Below are positions 46,578-55,433 of a DNA stretch of 64,000 nt, one piece after another. Under the pieces are notes generated by a model. The model did no database searches. It saw only the letters and a program-made list of their open reading frames with translations, and was not told the DNA's origin. The stretch comes from Poseidonibacter parvus (GTDB lineage Bacteria > Campylobacterota > Campylobacteria > Campylobacterales > Arcobacteraceae). The DNA lies in the NCBI RefSeq assembly GCF_001956695.1, contig NZ_CP019070.1, positions 62,001-126,000 on the forward strand. The letters are read 5' to 3'. The position numbers and the translations under genes were made by a program. Position 1 is the stretch's first letter; each line of letters starts with the position of its first letter.

Positions 46578-46808
46578 ATGGAAATTTCGGATATAGATGC
46601 AATTGACCCAAGTTTTAAAACATTAGTCTGTTTAAATCAAAAACAGACAGCTCAAATATTAGGAGTATCATCAAGCAGTCTAGAAAATTGGAGATCTGCG
46701 GGAATTGGTCCTTCCTACAAAAAAATAAATAGTGGAAAGCGTGGACGAATTCTTTATACAAAGAGTTCAATTGTAGAGTTTTTAAATAATACTGTAAAAA
46801 CAGTATAG
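46578..46808 (+). CDS. AlpA/excisionase-like DNA-binding protein
   Basis: 76 residues with a MerR/AlpA-like winged helix (LNQKQTAQILGVSSSSLENWRSAGIGPSYKKI, then GRILYTKSSIVEFL). Proteins of this type direct integrase toward excision or activate its gene. Strong ribosome site AAAGGAG. Located right of the operator region facing the repressor. Confidence 0.72.
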   Translation: MEISDIDAIDPSFKTLVCLNQKQTAQILGVSSSSLENWRSAGIGPSYKKINSGKRGRILYTKSSIVEFLNNTVKTV

Positions 46809-46919
46809 TTGTCCACTTATAGAGTTTTGGCAAACAGTCAAAAGTGGACTAATACCATCAGTAAGATGATATAAAATATTATCATAAATATCTTATTGGT
46901 TAAATAAATAAGGTTAAAA

Positions 46920-47258
46920 ATGAATAGTAAAAATGAAAAAGTAAAACTAGGTTTTACAACGATTCAACATGATCCCAGGATAAAATTTAATTTATCAAAT
47001 AATGATTATTGTATAGCAGATGCTATTTATAATTTATCAAATAATCCTTCCTCAATTTGTCCAGGTTGGTGTTATGCAAGTAGAGAGAAAATTGGGATAT
47101 TCTTTGGTGTGAGTAGACAATCTGTAATTACTATAGTTAAAAAACTAGTTAAAAGTAATTTAGTTGAGATTCATAATGAAACAAAGTATATACGAACAAC
47201 CCAATTATGGTATGACGAATTTGTCACATTTCAAATGAAAAAATCAAACAGGGTGTAA
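46920..47258 (+). CDS. Small helix-turn-helix protein, possible replication initiator
   Basis: 112 residues. The middle (CYASREKIGIFFGVSRQSVITIVKKLVKSNLVEIHN) is an HTH_36-like winged helix as found in phage and plasmid replication proteins. Its stop codon lies inside the first of three iteron-like repeats, which also points to replication or autoregulation. It is much shorter than typical Rep proteins, so a pure regulator is also possible. Confidence 0.6.
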   Translation: MNSKNEKVKLGFTTIQHDPRIKFNLSNNDYCIADAIYNLSNNPSSICPGWCYASREKIGIFFGVSRQSVITIVKKLVKSNLVEIHNETKYIRTTQLWYDEFVTFQMKKSNRV

Positions 47259-47317
47259 AGAAACTTGACATTAAGGTGTAAAGAAAGTTTACAGCAGGGT
47301 GTAAAGATTCTTTACAC
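47251..47317 (+). repeat. Iteron-like repeats, GGTGTAAAGA with 23-bp period
   Basis: GGTGTAAAGA occurs at 47252, 47275 and 47298, each exactly 23 bp apart. Inverted half-sites accompany the last two: TGTAAA/TTTACA and the perfect GTGTAAAGA-T-TCTTTACAC at 47299-47317. The regular helical spacing next to an HTH gene is the form of a plasmid iteron origin or an autoregulated operator. Confidence 0.75.
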
Positions 47318-47361
47318 AATAAGAATATATATAACAATATTCATAAAGAAGAGGAAGAAGA

Positions 47362-47721
47362 ATGAAATATACAAATGAATTTAAAAATTCAAAGTTTGAA
47401 TTATTTTATAAATTTATAAAAAATGATGGACTAGTTCCTAAGAAAAGTGAAAGATTACATAAGAAAAAGATTTATAGTAATCTGATGAATAATCAAAAAA
47501 TGACACTTGAAAATTTTGAAGATTACTTAGTATGGGATAAAAAAGAATCTATTAAAAGTATTATAGGTGAAGAAATAAATTATAAGAAATTAAATGGACA
47601 AATTATTGATGTTAGTTTTGAAGATAATGATTATTTAAAAATTCATATGAAAGAGGGAAATATTCTAATTCAAATAAAAGATTTTGCAGACTTTAAAAAG
47701 TTAGCATCAAATGTTTTATGA
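47362..47721 (+). CDS. Hypothetical protein of the mobilization region
   Basis: 119 residues; Lys-rich N-terminal helical half and a beta-type C-terminal half (GQIIDVSFEDNDYLKIHMKEGNILIQIKDF). A clear GAGGAAGAAG ribosome site precedes it. No family recognised. A 19-codon ORF with AAAAGGA (47735-47794) separates it from the TraJ-like gene and could be a small protein. Confidence 0.6.
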   Translation: MKYTNEFKNSKFELFYKFIKNDGLVPKKSERLHKKKIYSNLMNNQKMTLENFEDYLVWDKKESIKSIIGEEINYKKLNGQIIDVSFEDNDYLKIHMKEGNILIQIKDFADFKKLASNVL

Positions 47722-47795
47722 GAAAAGGATAAAAATGATTTTAACAATGCAATTAAATCATCAAAAAAGTGATCATCAAGTAGTGAAAGATTAAT

Positions 47796-48176
47796 ATGAG
47801 AAGACCTTTAAATCAAAACCAAAGAAGAGATATAAAAATAACGGTTAGAGTTAATCAAAATGAGCAAGAAAACTTGGTTTTAAACTCTAATAAACATGGA
47901 CTAAAAATCCCAGGATATTTAAGATCATTAGGTCTTAATTATTCTATAAAATCTATTGTTGATGAAAAAGCAGCTGCTAATCTTTTAAAAGTAAATGCAG
48001 ATATGGGAAGATTAGGAGGTCTTTTTAAAATGTGGTTAGAGGATAATAGAGCAGATAAACATGACTTTAGTAACACTAGAACTTACAAAGATATAGACAA
48101 TCTTGTAAATGATATAGAAAGACTAAAGTTAATATTAAAAAATGAAGCATTAAAAATAATGCAGAAACAAGCATGA
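47796..48176 (+). CDS. TraJ/MobC-type relaxosome accessory protein
   Basis: 126 residues with an N-terminal ribbon-helix-helix (DIKITVRVNQNEQENLVLNSNKHGLKIPGYLRSLGL) and a helical tail including NADMGRLGGLFKMWL, as in TraJ of IncP plasmids and MobC. It would bind oriT and recruit the relaxase, whose start overlaps its stop by four bases (ATGA). Confidence 0.8.
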   Translation: MRRPLNQNQRRDIKITVRVNQNEQENLVLNSNKHGLKIPGYLRSLGLNYSIKSIVDEKAAANLLKVNADMGRLGGLFKMWLEDNRADKHDFSNTRTYKDIDNLVNDIERLKLILKNEALKIMQKQA

Positions 48177-49762
48177 TAGTTAAAAAGGTAGCTGCAAAAA
48201 AAGCTACAAAATCAAGTTATAAAGCTTTAGCAAATTATATATTAGATCTAAGAAACAATATGGAAAAAGTAGAAACTTATTATTTCTCAAATTGTAGTTA
48301 TACGGAAATAGCTCACAACATTCTAGAGATTGAAAATACACAATCTTTGAATCAAAGAGTAAAACAAGATAAAACTTATCATTTGATTGTTTCTTTTCAA
48401 GAAGATGAGAATCCAAGTGATGAGATAATTCAAGATATTGAAAAGGAACTTTTACAATCAATAGGACTTGAAGATTGTCAAAGATTGAGTGTTATTCATA
48501 GTAATACTAATTATAAGCATATGCATATTGCAGTTAATTTAATAGATCCAATAACTCACAAGATTAAAAATCTACCTTTTGATAAGTTAACACTACAAAG
48601 GAAAGCTGGAGAACTGGAAATAAAACATAATTTAAAAATTACAAATCATGTTAGAAAAACTCTTGAAGAAAAAAAGAATGATATGGATGATAAAACTATT
48701 CATACAGGAATAGTTAATTTTAAAGATTGGGTAAAAGAAAATGCTGCAGCTGAGATTAAAAAAGTTTTAGCTGATGATAAAACTACCTGGAAAGATCTAT
48801 ATAAAACTTTGGCCAAATATGATCTAGAGCTAAAAGATCGAGGAAATGGAAATGTAATATCAAGTAGATCAAGAAAACTATTCATAAAAGCATCAGATAT
48901 AAGCAGAGAGCTTTCAAAAGCTAAATTAGATAAAAGATATGGAGAAAAAGATAAAGAGGCTTTAAAAACAATTATAGACAAAATAGAACCTATACATAAG
49001 TTTGAACTAAAAACTAATCTTAAATCAAATCTTTGGGATGAATATAGAGAGTTTGAAAAAATAAAACTCCAGGAAAAAGAAATATTATTAGTAAAAGAAA
49101 AGCAACAAAGAGAATTATATAAATTGAATGTCAAAAAAAAGTGGCAAATACACAGAGAAAAAACTATGAAAGATAGAACTATCTCTAGACAAGAGAAACA
49201 AAAAATTTATAAAATGATTAATGAATCTAGAAAGAAAGAGTTAAGTACTTATCAAGTCCAATTTAAAGAGCAAAGATTAGAAATATATTCAAAGTATAAA
49301 AAGCTTTCATATAAAGATTATCTTATAAATAAATCTTTAACTGGCAATAAAATGGCCCTTGAATCGTTGAGAAGAACTAAACCAGAAATTAAACCTAAGG
49401 AAAACACTTTTGCAGCAATAAGTGGAAAGATGAATAATCAAATTTTTTCTTTTGGTGATAAATTAATTAATAAAGATGGATCCATAACCTATAGACTTAA
49501 TGACGAAAGTAAGGTCATAGACAAAGGTAATTATTTAAAAATAAATATAAATAATAACAAATCAAATGAAGTTCTAAATGTTTTAAAAATAGCAATAGCT
49601 AAATATGGAAAGGATTTAGATATTACAGGAACGGAAGACTTTAAACGAGAAGTAATCAAAACTGTACAAAAGTATAATTTAGATGTTAAATTTAAAGATG
49701 AAAAAATGCAAGTTATTAAAAATATATATAATAAAAAGAATGAAAATAGTTATTCTTACTAA
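48173..49762 (+). CDS. MOBP-type relaxase (TraI/VirD2-like)
   Basis: 529 residues. The N-terminal nuclease part has a candidate catalytic Tyr in KSSYKALANYILD (about 15-30) and the metal histidines in VIHSNTNYKHMHIAVNLIDP (about 105-124), the IncP TraI pattern. The remainder is Lys/Glu-rich helix typical of mobilization proteins. It nicks oriT and leads the strand to a helper conjugation system. The oriT was not located with certainty. Confidence 0.85.
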   Translation: MIVKKVAAKKATKSSYKALANYILDLRNNMEKVETYYFSNCSYTEIAHNILEIENTQSLNQRVKQDKTYHLIVSFQEDENPSDEIIQDIEKELLQSIGLEDCQRLSVIHSNTNYKHMHIAVNLIDPITHKIKNLPFDKLTLQRKAGELEIKHNLKITNHVRKTLEEKKNDMDDKTIHTGIVNFKDWVKENAAAEIKKVLADDKTTWKDLYKTLAKYDLELKDRGNGNVISSRSRKLFIKASDISRELSKAKLDKRYGEKDKEALKTIIDKIEPIHKFELKTNLKSNLWDEYREFEKIKLQEKEILLVKEKQQRELYKLNVKKKWQIHREKTMKDRTISRQEKQKIYKMINESRKKELSTYQVQFKEQRLEIYSKYKKLSYKDYLINKSLTGNKMALESLRRTKPEIKPKENTFAAISGKMNNQIFSFGDKLINKDGSITYRLNDESKVIDKGNYLKININNNKSNEVLNVLKIAIAKYGKDLDITGTEDFKREVIKTVQKYNLDVKFKDEKMQVIKNIYNKKNENSYSY

Positions 49763-50089
49763 ATCTATTACGTTTTTATTTTAAGTGTTAGTTCATAATG
49801 ATTTTATTACTAACTTGGTAATAAGACATTACTAAAAGTATAGCTAGTACTGTTCCTAAGTATTGGCTATATTGTTACTAAGTGTGTTTAAATTTATACA
49901 AAAAGATAGAAACTCATTCTTAAAAATAAAATTTTGACAAAAAAAATACAAAAATACGATTTTTTTAAATACATAATTGATATATTTGGGAATTTTTACT
50001 AGCTATAAACTATATAATTAATATTTAATAAACTTGAGATCCAGAAAAAGATATACTTTTTTCTGGAAATATACTAATAGGAAAATACT
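49763..50089. promoter_or_regulatory. Non-coding stretch with hairpin/operator before abiEi
   Basis: No ORF is supported here. CCAGAAAAA (50041-50049) and TTTTTCTGG (50058-50066) form a perfect 9-bp inverted repeat 24 bp before the antitoxin start, suited to autoregulation by an AbiEi-type protein or to attenuation. A TATATAAT-like element lies shortly upstream near 50010. Confidence 0.45.
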
Positions 50090-50698
50090 ATGAAGCTCTA
50101 TGAAAAGGTATTTTATTTCATATCTGGTCACGGTAGGGGATGGGCATTCTCATCAAGTGATTTGATAAAGAAATTTGATAGACAACAAATAGATAGTACT
50201 TTATCTGATTTATCAAAAAATAAAAGAATCAGAAGAATAGCTAGAGGTATTTATGACTATCCTAAATATAGTGATTTCTTGCAAAAAGAGTTAAGCCCAG
50301 ATATTTATCAAGTAGCTCGTGCATATGCTAGAAAATTTAATTGGAGAATAGAAGTTTCTGGAGATAGTGCTTTAAATCTTTTAGATCTTTCAACACAAAT
50401 ACAAGCAAAATATATTTATCTTTCAGATGGACCAAATAAAAGGTATAAAATACTAGAGAACATAACTCTAGAATTTAAAAAGTCAGCTTTAAAAGACATT
50501 GGTTTTAAATATAAAGAGAGTTCTTTAATTGTTCAATCATTAAAAGCTTTAGGCAAAGATCATATAACTTCTAAAACGATTCATAAAATCAAAGAGCAAA
50601 TTGATTATAAAATGTATGATAAAATTTTAAAAGATACACAAAGTACGACACTATGGGTATATGAAATCATAAAGCAAATTTGTGAAAAAAACAAATAG
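50090..50698 (+). CDS. AbiEi/DUF6088-type antitoxin and transcription regulator
   Basis: 202 residues: a winged-helix N-terminus (FSSSDLIKKFDRQQIDSTLSDLSKNKRIRRIARGIYDYP) and a C-terminal domain with YARKFNWRIEVSGDSALNLLDLS and YLSDGPNKRY. This is the antitoxin of AbiE-type (type IV) systems, normally paired with an AbiEii nucleotidyltransferase toxin directly downstream. Here only a 13-codon stump follows (50709-50750), so it is an orphan that may control the methyltransferase-helicase pair behind it. Confidence 0.78.
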   Translation: MKLYEKVFYFISGHGRGWAFSSSDLIKKFDRQQIDSTLSDLSKNKRIRRIARGIYDYPKYSDFLQKELSPDIYQVARAYARKFNWRIEVSGDSALNLLDLSTQIQAKYIYLSDGPNKRYKILENITLEFKKSALKDIGFKYKESSLIVQSLKALGKDHITSKTIHKIKEQIDYKMYDKILKDTQSTTLWVYEIIKQICEKNK

Positions 50699-50708
50699 AG
50701 GAATAATA

Positions 50709-50750
50709 ATGATAGAATCAAAAACATTATCTTTGGATGATAGAACATGA
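50709..50750 (+). pseudogene. Stump of an AbiEii-type toxin gene
   Basis: Thirteen codons (MIESKTLSLDDRT) behind GAGGAATAAT, then TGA overlapping the ATG of the methyltransferase. LSLDDR resembles the LPxxDRxxLF opening of AbiEii nucleotidyltransferases. It looks like the toxin was cut off and replaced by the next gene pair; a true short leader peptide is the alternative. Confidence 0.45.
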
Positions 50751-51352
50751 AGAATACAATCAATTATTATGAAAAAAATGCAAATTCTCTAATTTCTCGA
50801 TATGAATCAGCTGATATAAGTGACTTACAAGATTTTTTAATAAACACTTTTACAAAAAAATCACAATTACTTGAAATTGGTTGTGGTTCAGGACGTGATG
50901 CTATGTTTATGACGAAACATAACTATAATATTATAGGAATTGATGGCTCATCAAATATGATAGAGGAAGCAAAAAATATTCATCCTGAATTATTGGGGAA
51001 ACTATTTCAAAAAATTTTACCAAATGATTTACAATTTGATAGAGAATTTGATGGAATTTATTCAATTGCTACATTAATGCATTTAACAAAAACTGATATA
51101 AAAAAAACCATCCTAAAAATATATAATTTATTAAATCAAAATGGAAAATTTTTAATGTCTATTTCTTTATTTAGAGATGATATTGATAAGAATGGGTTTG
51201 ATGAAAAAGGAAGGTTCTTTTTAGTATTGAATTTTGAAGAGTGGATTAAAATTTGTGAAGATTCAGGATTCAAAATCATTGAAACAAAAAGAAATAAAGA
51301 TGGACTCAATAGAAATGGCATTGAGTGGCTTACTTTAGTAGCTCAGAAATAA
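50747..51352 (+). CDS. Class I SAM-dependent methyltransferase
   Basis: 201 residues: SAM-binding LLEIGCGSGRDAMFM (about 40-54), IIGIDGSSNMIEEA, then FDGIYSIATLMHLTKTDI. It lacks a target-recognition domain and the NPPY/DPPY motif, so it is not a standard DNA methylase; TehB-like or small-molecule methylation is likelier. It ends 1 nt before the helicase gene, so the two form a tight pair. Confidence 0.8.
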   Translation: MKNTINYYEKNANSLISRYESADISDLQDFLINTFTKKSQLLEIGCGSGRDAMFMTKHNYNIIGIDGSSNMIEEAKNIHPELLGKLFQKILPNDLQFDREFDGIYSIATLMHLTKTDIKKTILKIYNLLNQNGKFLMSISLFRDDIDKNGFDEKGRFFLVLNFEEWIKICEDSGFKIIETKRNKDGLNRNGIEWLTLVAQK

Positions 51353-51353
51353 T

Positions 51354-53960
51354 ATGAATATAGAAATTATTAAAACAAATGTTATAGATTTTTTAAAACC
51401 TACGTTTAAATTTGAAAAAGAGCTACTGAGAGGTTTTTTATTAATTAACTCAAATAATAATGCAATTATGATTGATTATCAAATCTGTGATAAGTCAAAT
51501 GCTTTTAAATACAATGAGTATACAAAAGAGCAGAACTCTTTAATGTTTAAATATGATTCATGTTATAGATTTTTGATAGATGATGAAAAAGATTTTGAAG
51601 AGTTCAAAGTTATTTATTCACATATTCAAAACAATGATTTTAACGAAGATAAAATAAAACAAAGTGGAGTAAATAGAGAATTAAAAGAAATTGATCCAAC
51701 ACTGCCAGAGGCTTATTTTGAGTCAGCTTTTATTGAATGTTATGGTAGAGAGTCTTTGTCAAAAATAAGAAGAGAGTTTCCTATTATTGATTTTGATGGT
51801 CAGACAAGATGGGTTGACTATCTAATACAACATAAAGATTATAATATTGCAATAGAAAAAAATGGTGAAACTTATCATCATCCAATAATTACTGGAAAAA
51901 CTAAATATAAATCTCAACTACATAAACAAAATTCTTTAGTAGCTTATGGATTTAAAGTTTTTCGTTGGTCATTAGAGGGAATGAAAACAACTGATAATTT
52001 TTACGATGAAGTAAAAAAATATATCGGTGATCTTGAAGATTTACTAGATTTACAAAAGCTTTCAATTTCAAGAGAAATTACACTTTTAAGTCATCAAATT
52101 GATTCACTTAAAGAACTTGAACAAAGAAGAGAAAACGGAGAAAAAAACTTTTTAGTTGTTCTTCCAACAGGTACGGGTAAAACTGAAATTTTAATTGCTG
52201 ATTTGATAGAACAGTATAAAAAAGACAAATATTTAAAAGTTTTGATTTTAGTTCCCACAAAACAGTTAAAAATAGACACTATAAAGAAAGTAAATTATAG
52301 ATTTGAAAATGAATTACATGTAAAAGTATTAATTGGTGAAGAGAAAAACTCCCAAATCTTAATACAAACATATTCTTGGATGAGTAGATATTATCAAAAA
52401 TTCAACAGTTTAGATTTTGACTATATTGCAGTTGATGAAGCTCATCATGCCGTTGCACCAACTTTACAAAAAGTTATTCAATATTTTAATCCTCAAATGC
52501 TTTTAGGTTTAACAGCAACAGATAAGCGACTTGATGAAAAAAGTTTGGCTGAAATATTTGGAAAATATGAATCAAACCTAACATTGGTTGAAGCAATTAA
52601 ACAAGATATTCTAGCTCCAATAAAAGCTTTTAGAGTTAAAAGTAATATTGACTTATCAGAAGTTAGATTTAATGGAAAAGACTATTCTTCAACTGATTTA
52701 CAAAAAACAGTAATTACACCATCAAGAGACCAACTTATTGTTGATGTGCTAAAAAAGTATTTTGTTGATAAAACTATGCCTTTTAAATCAGGATTGATTT
52801 TTTGTGTTTCAGTTGCACATGCCAAAAAAGTAGCAAAACTTCTACAAGACAATGAAATATCATGTAAAGCCGTAAGTGGAAATGATAATAATTCACAAAA
52901 GTATATTGAAGAATATCAAAATGGAGAAATCCAATTTTTAACAACTTGTTCATTACTTAATGAAGGATGGGATTCTCCAAGAACTTCAATTATAGTTATG
53001 GCAAGACCCACTATGTCTAAAGTCTTATATGCACAACAGTTAGGACGAGGCACAAGAAAACATAAAGGAAAAGAAGCACTTTATGTAATTGATGTTGTTG
53101 ATAACTATGGAGGGGTAGGAACATTTAAAAATACTCCTTGGTCTATTCATTCATTACTAGGAATATCTGAATACAAACCTTGGGCAAATATGTTAAATCC
53201 AAATAAATTATCCTATGAAGAAATTTTACTTGAGGGACTTTATGAAGAAGAGAGAAAACTTGAATATATAGATATTTTTACTTTTGAGGAGAAATATGCT
53301 GATTACCTTAGTGATGAACAACTAGCAAGAGAACTTTTTATCTCAACAGGAACATTACGTTCTTGGGTAAAGAAAAATGAAGTTACTCCAGATGTTCAAA
53401 TTTCTATAGGTAAACAATTTCTAAACTATTATCACCCTTCTAAAATTGAAGAGATAAGGAAAAATAAAAAGTTAAAGGTTCATAATGATGAAACCATATA
53501 TGAAGATTTTTTTGAGTTTATCAATGAAGGAACTTATTCTCTTTCTTATAAAATGATTTTTATTTTATCATTTCTACAAACTATTGACCATAATGGAGAA
53601 TCAACTTTAGATGATTTAGTTATGGAATTTAAGAAATTTTACCAATATAGAATAGATAAAAACTTGAAAATGGATAGAAGTAAAAGTCCTTTTGAAAAGC
53701 AAGACTTTATAGATAATAACTCAAAAGTTAAACAAAATATTTTGGCAAATCCATTTGAAAAATTTGAGAGAAAAAGATTTATGTATCATTGTAAAGATTT
53801 GAATAACATTGCATTTTCAAATGTTTTATGGAACAAAATTAATAATAAAAATGATATCCAAAAAATAAAAAAGAAATTTTTTGATGATTTAATTAAATAT
53901 TATGAGGAATATGGGAACTTTGATATTGATTATTGGAAAAGTAATTGGACTATAATTTAG
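51354..53960 (+). CDS. Nuclease-helicase fusion (PD-(D/E)XK-like plus SF2 helicase)
   Basis: 868 residues. Residues about 110-215 resemble a DUF559/Vsr-like nuclease (FPIIDFDGQTRWVDYLI, YNIAIEKNGETYHHP, KQNSLVAYGFKVFRWS; candidate D, E and K/N triad). The SF2 core has LPTGTGKTEILIA (about 267), VDEAHH, GLTATDKR and ARPTMSKVLYAQQLGRGTRK. A C-terminal HTH-like stretch (LSDEQLARELFISTGTLRSWVKKNEV) follows. The type is common in defence islands. With the methyltransferase it looks like a two-gene modification/restriction-type unit of undefined class. Confidence 0.82.
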   Translation: MNIEIIKTNVIDFLKPTFKFEKELLRGFLLINSNNNAIMIDYQICDKSNAFKYNEYTKEQNSLMFKYDSCYRFLIDDEKDFEEFKVIYSHIQNNDFNEDKIKQSGVNRELKEIDPTLPEAYFESAFIECYGRESLSKIRREFPIIDFDGQTRWVDYLIQHKDYNIAIEKNGETYHHPIITGKTKYKSQLHKQNSLVAYGFKVFRWSLEGMKTTDNFYDEVKKYIGDLEDLLDLQKLSISREITLLSHQIDSLKELEQRRENGEKNFLVVLPTGTGKTEILIADLIEQYKKDKYLKVLILVPTKQLKIDTIKKVNYRFENELHVKVLIGEEKNSQILIQTYSWMSRYYQKFNSLDFDYIAVDEAHHAVAPTLQKVIQYFNPQMLLGLTATDKRLDEKSLAEIFGKYESNLTLVEAIKQDILAPIKAFRVKSNIDLSEVRFNGKDYSSTDLQKTVITPSRDQLIVDVLKKYFVDKTMPFKSGLIFCVSVAHAKKVAKLLQDNEISCKAVSGNDNNSQKYIEEYQNGEIQFLTTCSLLNEGWDSPRTSIIVMARPTMSKVLYAQQLGRGTRKHKGKEALYVIDVVDNYGGVGTFKNTPWSIHSLLGISEYKPWANMLNPNKLSYEEILLEGLYEEERKLEYIDIFTFEEKYADYLSDEQLARELFISTGTLRSWVKKNEVTPDVQISIGKQFLNYYHPSKIEEIRKNKKLKVHNDETIYEDFFEFINEGTYSLSYKMIFILSFLQTIDHNGESTLDDLVMEFKKFYQYRIDKNLKMDRSKSPFEKQDFIDNNSKVKQNILANPFEKFERKRFMYHCKDLNNIAFSNVLWNKINNKNDIQKIKKKFFDDLIKYYEEYGNFDIDYWKSNWTII

Positions 53961-53969
53961 GAGACAAGA

Positions 53970-54074
53970 TTGTCAAATTTATATCAAAAAAACTATGTGT
54001 CTGTAGATACCCATTTAAAGAAGTTATGTAAGATATATTTGATAATTTTAGTACAAATTAGTGCTACGATTTGA
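53970..54074 (+). pseudogene. Truncated third gene behind the helicase
   Basis: TTG at 53970 follows AGGAG (53959-53963) with ideal spacing and begins MSNLYQKNYVSV, but from 54006 the sequence is the duplicated flank of the HipBST module and the frame stops at 54072. It looks like the start of a third operon gene cut by arrival of the module. Confidence 0.4.
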
Positions 54075-54105
54075 AGTGTTAGAAATAGTATAAAAATATT
54101 TTATA

Positions 54106-55104
54106 CTACTTAATCCTCAATCTTTTCATCCTATCTTTATAAGATTCTTTATAAAACTCTTTTGCTTTAGGACTTAAAAAAGATTTATCAATCAAATCTT
54201 TTACCTCTAAATATGAATCTTCAATAAATTTTATAATTTTATTAAATCTTATTTCAGGTAAATCTATATACTTAGCAAAAGTTTTAAAATCATCATAAGT
54301 ATAGTAACCATATGCTTCATATGTTTCTGTATAATCATCTAATAAATCTATTGCCATATCTCCATATTTTTCATTTATATGAAATCTTGTGTTTAATAAA
54401 TCATAACTTGGTGTTAAAAAGTATTCATTAGAATCTGCTTTACTATACAAAGAAAAGTTTTTAAGATGAGCATCGCCATTACATATTAGATAATTTAAAA
54501 TAATTCTTTTGAAAAAATCTTCTTGTGATACTATACTAGTTGCTACATGCTGTTTTATCATCTTTGCACAATCTAAATAACTACAAGCATCATATTTATA
54601 ATTTTCTCCATGAGTTACTGGTGTTATTCCCATAATTCCTGCAAAATCTTCTTGATCATATTTCAAGTTTGTTTCTTCATCATAATCAAATCTTTTTGTT
54701 ATATAAGCTAACTCTCCATCACTAAACCTAATCAAACCACATGAAGCTGTAGGAATTTTAAATATACTCTTTGAAATAAGCATTGATAAATGTTCATTTG
54801 CCACAATATCTTTTTCATTTTGAATATGTCCATCCCCATTAGTAATAGGTTTTAATATATATTTACCATTACTTGCCGTTGGTATTAAATCTTTTTTTTC
54901 AAAAGTTAAGGAGATTTTATCTTGTACTCCAGAGATTGACATTCTAGGAGATAGTTCTGCTCTTTTTTTAGTAAATTCAATTCTGTCAAAATTTAAAGGA
55001 TTTGGTACATTCCCATTAAATAGTTCTTTAATACATTTTGAACAATAGTTATTCCGTAATTTCTTATTTGCTGCTAAGCAGCCTAAACATATCTTATCTT
55101 CCAT
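54106..55104 (-). CDS. hipT: HipT-like serine/threonine kinase toxin
   Basis: 332 residues, the length of HipT rather than full HipA (about 440). It opens with a zinc-finger-like CLGC...CSKC (Cys 6, 9, 21, 24). The Gly-rich loop carries SIS at 56-58 in MSISGVQDK, the pair of autophosphorylated serines in the E. coli O127 HipT. Catalytic loop GDAHLKNFSLY and metal loop SYDLL are intact, so the kinase should be active. HipT is known to phosphorylate tryptophanyl-tRNA synthetase; the target here is unknown. Confidence 0.85.
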   Translation of the reverse strand: MEDKICLGCLAANKKLRNNYCSKCIKELFNGNVPNPLNFDRIEFTKKRAELSPRMSISGVQDKISLTFEKKDLIPTASNGKYILKPITNGDGHIQNEKDIVANEHLSMLISKSIFKIPTASCGLIRFSDGELAYITKRFDYDEETNLKYDQEDFAGIMGITPVTHGENYKYDACSYLDCAKMIKQHVATSIVSQEDFFKRIILNYLICNGDAHLKNFSLYSKADSNEYFLTPSYDLLNTRFHINEKYGDMAIDLLDDYTETYEAYGYYTYDDFKTFAKYIDLPEIRFNKIIKFIEDSYLEVKDLIDKSFLSPKAKEFYKESYKDRMKRLRIK

Positions 55105-55106
55105 TT

Positions 55107-55433
55107 TTATATCTCATCTTTTTCTATTGTAATAGAACCTATTGTGTTCTCTTTTGTTGTTAATAGTAATCTTGAAAAATCATCATTTTTATCAATTCTA
55201 AGTTCTTTGCATTGAATATCTTTTAATTTACCTTCTGCTAATAAATTATAAAAAAAAGGAAATAAATTCTTTGAGGTAAACTCCTCTTCTTGTAATGGAA
55301 ATGTAAGACTAATAGCTTTTGAATTATCTTTACTTAAATACTCTTTGTTATAAACAAAACTATAGCTATTTTCATCAAGTTTTGTAAGTAAACCAGTAAA
55401 TATACTATTTCTAAAAACTTTTGCTCTTTGCAT
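55107..55433 (-). CDS. hipS: HipS-like antitoxin (HipA N-subdomain-1 protein)
   Basis: 108 residues equal to the N-terminal subdomain that is fused in HipA: VFRNSIFTGLLTK at the start and FFYNLLAEGKL in the middle. In HipBST this small protein, not HipB, is the direct antitoxin. It shares one base with hipB and lies 2 bp before hipT. Confidence 0.82.
   Translation of the reverse strand: MQRAKVFRNSIFTGLLTKLDENSYSFVYNKEYLSKDNSKAISLTFPLQEEEFTSKNLFPFFYNLLAEGKLKDIQCKELRIDKNDDFSRLLLTTKENTIGSITIEKDEI

Noticed and set aside
47251-47317. CRISPR array
   Set aside because: Only three 10-bp repeats with 13-bp gaps and no cas genes; the form is that of iterons.
54106-55433. HipA gene broken by a stop codon
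   Set aside because: Both copies have the same split point, proper starts and sizes equal to HipS and HipT, so a natural three-gene HipBST is the better reading.
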